The position numbers and the translations under genes are program-made. Positions 32,376-35,629 of a stretch of 35,629 bases of DNA are shown piece after piece. The notes beneath the pieces are model-generated. The model was given only the letters and a program-made list of their open reading frames with translations, had not been told where the DNA came from and ran no database searches. The stretch is taken from positions 2,281-37,909 of the forward strand of contig CACVAU010000026.1 of the NCBI GenBank assembly GCA_902727915.1, given 5' to 3'. The first letter of the stretch is position 1. Each line of letters opens with the position of its first letter. Origin of the DNA: an uncultured Sulfurovum sp. (GTDB taxonomy: Bacteria > Campylobacterota > Campylobacteria > Campylobacterales > Sulfurovaceae).

Positions 32376-35135
32376 ATGAATACATTAGTAAAAATTTTTT
32401 TGGGCGTCTTAATAAATTCTCTATTTCTTCTAGCTTATAACCTAGAAAGTAATGGAGAGAATTGTGGACCAACGTATGAAGCGACAGATAAGGGGATCAT
32501 CGCATTACATAAATACAATGAGGAACGTCTTATTGTTGGGGGTGCATTTAATACGATTTATAAAAATACTACGAGTGAAGAGACCATTTATCGTCTTGCT
32601 GAAGCCAATTTAAGTAATGGGGGTTGTACTTTACATAATCGATTTAATTTTACATTTAATACAGATGAAAATGATAATGAAGGATGGATTCGTTCATTGG
32701 ATAGTTATCGAAATTATTTATTTATTGGGGGAGATTTTGATTTTATTAATGGAGAACCGAGAAGGGGCTTAGCTGTTGTTGATTTGAATACCAATCAATT
32801 GTTGAATTGGAATCCAGATATTGGGGTGCAGTTTAATGGTTCGACGGACAGTGATGGTATTTCTGTGCATACCTTAAAAGTTGATATGATTAATAAAACA
32901 TTACATGTTGGGGGAGATTTTACAACACCTCACCGAGGATATATTCATTATGATATCTCTTCTTTGGATAACAATGATGTCAGTCAGATTCAACTTAATA
33001 CCAGTAAAAGTGGACTTGATGGAGATGTTTGGGATATTAAAAGAGATGTAAGTACGGGTAAACTCTATATGGTTGGTAGTTTTACTAATAAATTTGCTGA
33101 AATTTCTAATAATATTGTGACGACTTATAATATTGGATTTACAGGGACTCCCTATGCTATGGGAATTAAGCCTAATAGTAAAGTTTTTATTGGGGGAAAT
33201 GACAATGAGTTTAAAGCCATCGAGTTACCTGCGCTTACCATTGATAATACTTGGACTCCTTCCATAGGAGGTACAATTAGTTATGAAAGATGGGGAAGCT
33301 CAACTTTTAAAATGACTTATGTGGATGATGATAATATTATTATTGGGGTAAATGGTTTGGCAAGTATTAATACTGTGCCAATAACACAAGTGGGTTCTGT
33401 TGACTTATCAGGGCTAACCAGTGCTTGGAGACAAAATAAAATTTATGCAGGAGATTATCTTCATGCATTGCTGAATACGAATGACTGGGTTTATTTGGCT
33501 GCTTCTTCTGTACGCTTTACAAGGTTTGAAAGAAATCATGGTGTTTACCCTGAAGTGAGTATTAATGATGTGAGTGAATTTGAATGTACAGCACCTTCCT
33601 TAACCAATCAATTTATTTTTACGTTAACGTTAAATACTCCAGCACCAAGTGAGGGGTCAACGGTATGGTATAAAGTAAATGATGCTACGGCAAAGATTTC
33701 TAATAATGATTATCTTAGTCAAGAGGGAAGTGTATTTTTTAGTGCAGGTGAAAGCTCAAAAGATTTAAATATTACGATTAATTGTGATGCAACGATAGAA
33801 GCTGATGAAACGTTTACTGTTACCTTATCAAATCCTTTAAGTGTGACCATTAGTGATAATACAGGGCTTGGAACCATTAAAAATGATGACAGTTTAGTGA
33901 TTGTTCCTTCTACTTTTACTCTGGGGAATCGTGTTTGGGTGGATACAAATAAAGATGGTATTCAGAATAATAATGAAATAGGTTTTACAGGAGCAAAGGT
34001 TGATCTTTATAAGAATAAGGATTGTACGGGGAGTGTCGCTGAAACAAACACAACCATTAATGGTATTTATACCTTTACGAAGTTATTGGCAGGAGATTAT
34101 TGTGTTGCTTTTAGTAATTTACCAAATAATTATAGTATTAGTCCAGCCAATCAAGGGGCTGATGTTAGTTTAAATTCTGATGCTAATGTAGATGGAAAGA
34201 TTACAAATATTAATTTAAGCAGTGATAATTTAACTTATGATCTTGGAATTTATGCTACTGCGATACCCATTAATGAACCCACTGTACAGATTGGAAATCG
34301 TGTATGGATTGAAAATGATGATGATGGGAATGCAAGTACAGGTGTTATAACTCCTGTAGTTGGTCAACTTGTTATTGCCACAGCAAGTGGAGGAACAGAA
34401 TATTCAGGGCTAACAGATACTAATGGTAATTATCTTATTACAGTACCTCAAAATGATACTTATGTTGTACGTTTAACGGTTCCTAGTAATTATATCGCTA
34501 CAGGAAACTCTAGTGACAATCGTATTGTTGAAAGTATTTTAGAGAATGATTTGTCACATGATGCTAATGGAACAACCGTTGTGTTAACAACGGTAGACAA
34601 TTTAACGGTTGATTTTGGATTTAGGTTGACCACGGTTTTAGCGACAACTGTTTGTGAAGAGATGAATGTTAATGATGATATTCAAAATGCCAATAGTAGC
34701 AGTGCGACAACAACCATTGATGTTTTAAACAATGATACAGGCAGTAAATCAGGACAAGTTATTAATTTTCTTAGTCTTACTGAAGGGAAAGCACTTTGGG
34801 AAAATCCTGAAACTACTATTAGTTCCGTGACTGGTTTAAATACTTTAAGCGTAGCAGGAGAGGGGACATGGCGTGTTGTTGATAATAAAGTTGCTTTTAC
34901 AGCACTGGATTCATTTGATGGACAAATTCCTAGTCCTATTTATTATATTATTTCAGGTTCAGATTGTACAGCTAATACACAGTATTCTAATGTGGCGAAA
35001 GTTACGATAGATACAGCTTGTACTTGTCCCAATTATTCCACCAAATCAGTCAATACTTTGGGTCTATTGAGTATATTAGTTTTGATGTTCTTAACCATGG
35101 GACTTAGTTTTGTAAACTTAAAAGAGAAAGTATAG
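32376..35135 (+). CDS. Multi-domain surface protein: beta-propeller, Calx-beta, two SdrD B-like domains, C-terminal sorting-like tail
   Basis: 919 residues. The signal peptide is MNTLVKIFLGVLINSLFLLA/Y. Residues about 40-385 contain propeller-like repeats in the style of DUF5122/delta-60 units (FIGGDFDFINGEPRRGLAVV at 117-136, LHVGGDFTTPHRG). Residues about 393-505 form a Calx-beta domain (ADETFTVTLSNP, GTIKNDD). Two SdrD B-like Cna-type domains start near 515 (LGNRVWVDTNKDGIQNNNE) and 638 (IGNRVWIENDDDG). A further Ig-like segment (TTIDVLNNDTG) follows. The end has CTCPNYSTKSVNTLG, a membrane stretch (LLSILVLMFLTMGLSFV) and the basic/acidic tail NLKEKV, like an IPTL/PEP-CTERM-type sorting signal. 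It is probably displayed on the surface. It lies between the export operon and a nucleotide-sugar dehydrogenase but has its own promoter. Ligand unknown. Confidence 0.85.
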   Translation: MNTLVKIFLGVLINSLFLLAYNLESNGENCGPTYEATDKGIIALHKYNEERLIVGGAFNTIYKNTTSEETIYRLAEANLSNGGCTLHNRFNFTFNTDENDNEGWIRSLDSYRNYLFIGGDFDFINGEPRRGLAVVDLNTNQLLNWNPDIGVQFNGSTDSDGISVHTLKVDMINKTLHVGGDFTTPHRGYIHYDISSLDNNDVSQIQLNTSKSGLDGDVWDIKRDVSTGKLYMVGSFTNKFAEISNNIVTTYNIGFTGTPYAMGIKPNSKVFIGGNDNEFKAIELPALTIDNTWTPSIGGTISYERWGSSTFKMTYVDDDNIIIGVNGLASINTVPITQVGSVDLSGLTSAWRQNKIYAGDYLHALLNTNDWVYLAASSVRFTRFERNHGVYPEVSINDVSEFECTAPSLTNQFIFTLTLNTPAPSEGSTVWYKVNDATAKISNNDYLSQEGSVFFSAGESSKDLNITINCDATIEADETFTVTLSNPLSVTISDNTGLGTIKNDDSLVIVPSTFTLGNRVWVDTNKDGIQNNNEIGFTGAKVDLYKNKDCTGSVAETNTTINGIYTFTKLLAGDYCVAFSNLPNNYSISPANQGADVSLNSDANVDGKITNINLSSDNLTYDLGIYATAIPINEPTVQIGNRVWIENDDDGNASTGVITPVVGQLVIATASGGTEYSGLTDTNGNYLITVPQNDTYVVRLTVPSNYIATGNSSDNRIVESILENDLSHDANGTTVVLTTVDNLTVDFGFRLTTVLATTVCEEMNVNDDIQNANSSSATTTIDVLNNDTGSKSGQVINFLSLTEGKALWENPETTISSVTGLNTLSVAGEGTWRVVDNKVAFTALDSFDGQIPSPIYYIISGSDCTANTQYSNVAKVTIDTACTCPNYSTKSVNTLGLLSILVLMFLTMGLSFVNLKEKV

Positions 35136-35154
35136 TTAGGGAGAAATACTTAAG

Positions 35155-35176
35155 CCCATAGGCAAATGCCTGTGGG
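35155..35176. terminator. Hairpin between convergent genes, probable bidirectional terminator
   Basis: CCCATAGGCA (35155-35164) pairs fully with TGCCTGTGGG (35167-35176), counting one G-T pair, with a two-base loop. It sits 19 bases after the stop of the surface protein gene and 7 bases after the stop of the leftward dehydrogenase. The T tracts on both sides are poor, so termination strength is uncertain. Confidence 0.55.
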
Positions 35177-35183
35177 TATTATC

Positions 35184-35629
35184 TTATAGTTTTCCGTCAC
35201 TCTCTTTTACAATTGACTTAATATCAAATAGCACATGCCTGTCATCAACCATAAAATCTAAGTCTTTATAATCATCATGTGCCACAGCCAAAACAACAGC
35301 TTCATAATCATTAGCATTGACCTCATTGTTTAAGGCTAAATTATATTCACGCTGAACTTCTTCTTTATCAGCCCAATAATCACTCACATCAACCGTACAA
35401 CCAAAGTCTTGAAGTTCTCTAATGACATCAATCACCCTAGAGTTTCTAATGTCTGGACAATTCTCTTTAAAAGTAATTCCTAAGACTAAAACTTTAGAAC
35501 CCTCTATTTTTTTACCTTTTTTTATCATCAACTTAATCACTTGATTGGCAACATAAATTCCCATATTGTCATTGAGTCGTCTTCCAGCCAAAATAATTTC
35601 TGGGTTATAGCCTACTTCTTGGGCTTTAT
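35184..35629 (-). CDS. UDP-sugar 6-dehydrogenase, C-terminal part (start outside window)
   Basis: The frame is open through the right edge, so only about the last 148 residues are seen. They match the C-terminal part of the UDP-glucose/GDP-mannose dehydrogenase superfamily: KAQEVGYNPEIILAGRRLND, VLVLGITFKENCPDIRNSR, VIDVIRELQDFGCTVDVSDY, and AVVLAVAHDDYKDL. The AGRRLNDNMGIYVA segment is typical of the TviB/WbpO/WbpA branch that oxidises UDP-GlcNAc or UDP-GalNAc to the uronic acid in two NAD-dependent steps. It probably supplies a HexNAcA for the repeat unit, which the AsnB-type enzyme may amidate. The branch assignment is by motif resemblance only, because the catalytic Cys region is outside the window. 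Confidence 0.88.
   Translation of the reverse strand, partial: KAQEVGYNPEIILAGRRLNDNMGIYVANQVIKLMIKKGKKIEGSKVLVLGITFKENCPDIRNSRVIDVIRELQDFGCTVDVSDYWADKEEVQREYNLALNNEVNANDYEAVVLAVAHDDYKDLDFMVDDRHVLFDIKSIVKESDGKL

Noticed and set aside
1..35629. tRNA or rRNA genes, insertion sequences, prophage or integrase genes
   Set aside because: No cloverleaf-like, rRNA-like, transposase-like or integrase-like sequences were seen, so mobility of the locus cannot be argued from this window.

Overview
This AT-rich window looks like a surface-polysaccharide and cell-surface protein region from a Gram-negative bacterium, most likely a member of the Campylobacterota (Sulfurovum/Sulfurimonas/Arcobacter-like). 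The grounds are low GC, very tight gene packing, TATAAT-type -10 boxes with no clear -35, AAGGA-type ribosome binding sites, modular Ig-like adhesins, and an outer-membrane Wza with a Wzc kinase and a PHP-type phosphatase. The genus is an inference; no rRNA or tRNA is present to test it.

Left part (1-3179, rightward): the 3' end of a large repetitive Ig-like adhesin, then a secreted protein that appears to carry the rest of the adhesin's last module, a small lipoprotein and a small secreted protein. Next (3190-8095, leftward): a coiled-coil protein coupled to a large exported helical-repeat protein, thiol peroxidase (tpx) with its own promoter and terminator, and an exported glycoside-hydrolase-like protein. 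Then (8222-10473, rightward): an aldo/keto reductase and a GMC-type FAD oxidoreductase, ending at a bidirectional terminator.

Centre (10496-25678, leftward): a 12-gene, mostly overlapping operon for a Wzy-dependent polysaccharide. In transcription order it holds a DegT-type sugar aminotransferase, an ATP-grasp/RmlA fusion, a glycosyltransferase, Wzx, Wzy, an AsnB-type amidotransferase, two glycosyltransferases, FnlA, FnlB and FnlC (UDP-N-acetyl-L-fucosamine synthesis), and a WbuB-like fucosaminyltransferase.

Right part (25857-35135, rightward): divergent from that operon are an acetolactate-synthase-like ThDP enzyme fused to an SGNH/sialate-O-acetylesterase-like domain, then Wza, Wzc and CpsB for export and chain-length control, ending at an intrinsic terminator. 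A separately promoted, multi-domain SdrD-like surface protein with a sorting-tail-like C-terminus follows. The window closes inside a leftward nucleotide-sugar dehydrogenase.

Together these genes would make nucleotide sugars (UDP-L-FucNAc, a hexose nucleotide from the RmlA domain, and a uronic acid made by the dehydrogenase and perhaps amidated by AsnB), assemble them, flip and polymerise the repeat unit, and export it under Wzc/CpsB control. The most unusual elements are the two enzyme fusions (ATP-grasp/RmlA and ThDP enzyme/SGNH), which suggest an uncommon decorated or branched sugar, and the split adhesin module near 1130-1240. RmlB and a repeat-unit-initiating phosphoglycosyl transferase are not in the window, so the locus probably continues beyond the right edge. 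No intergenic gap exceeds 300 bases.
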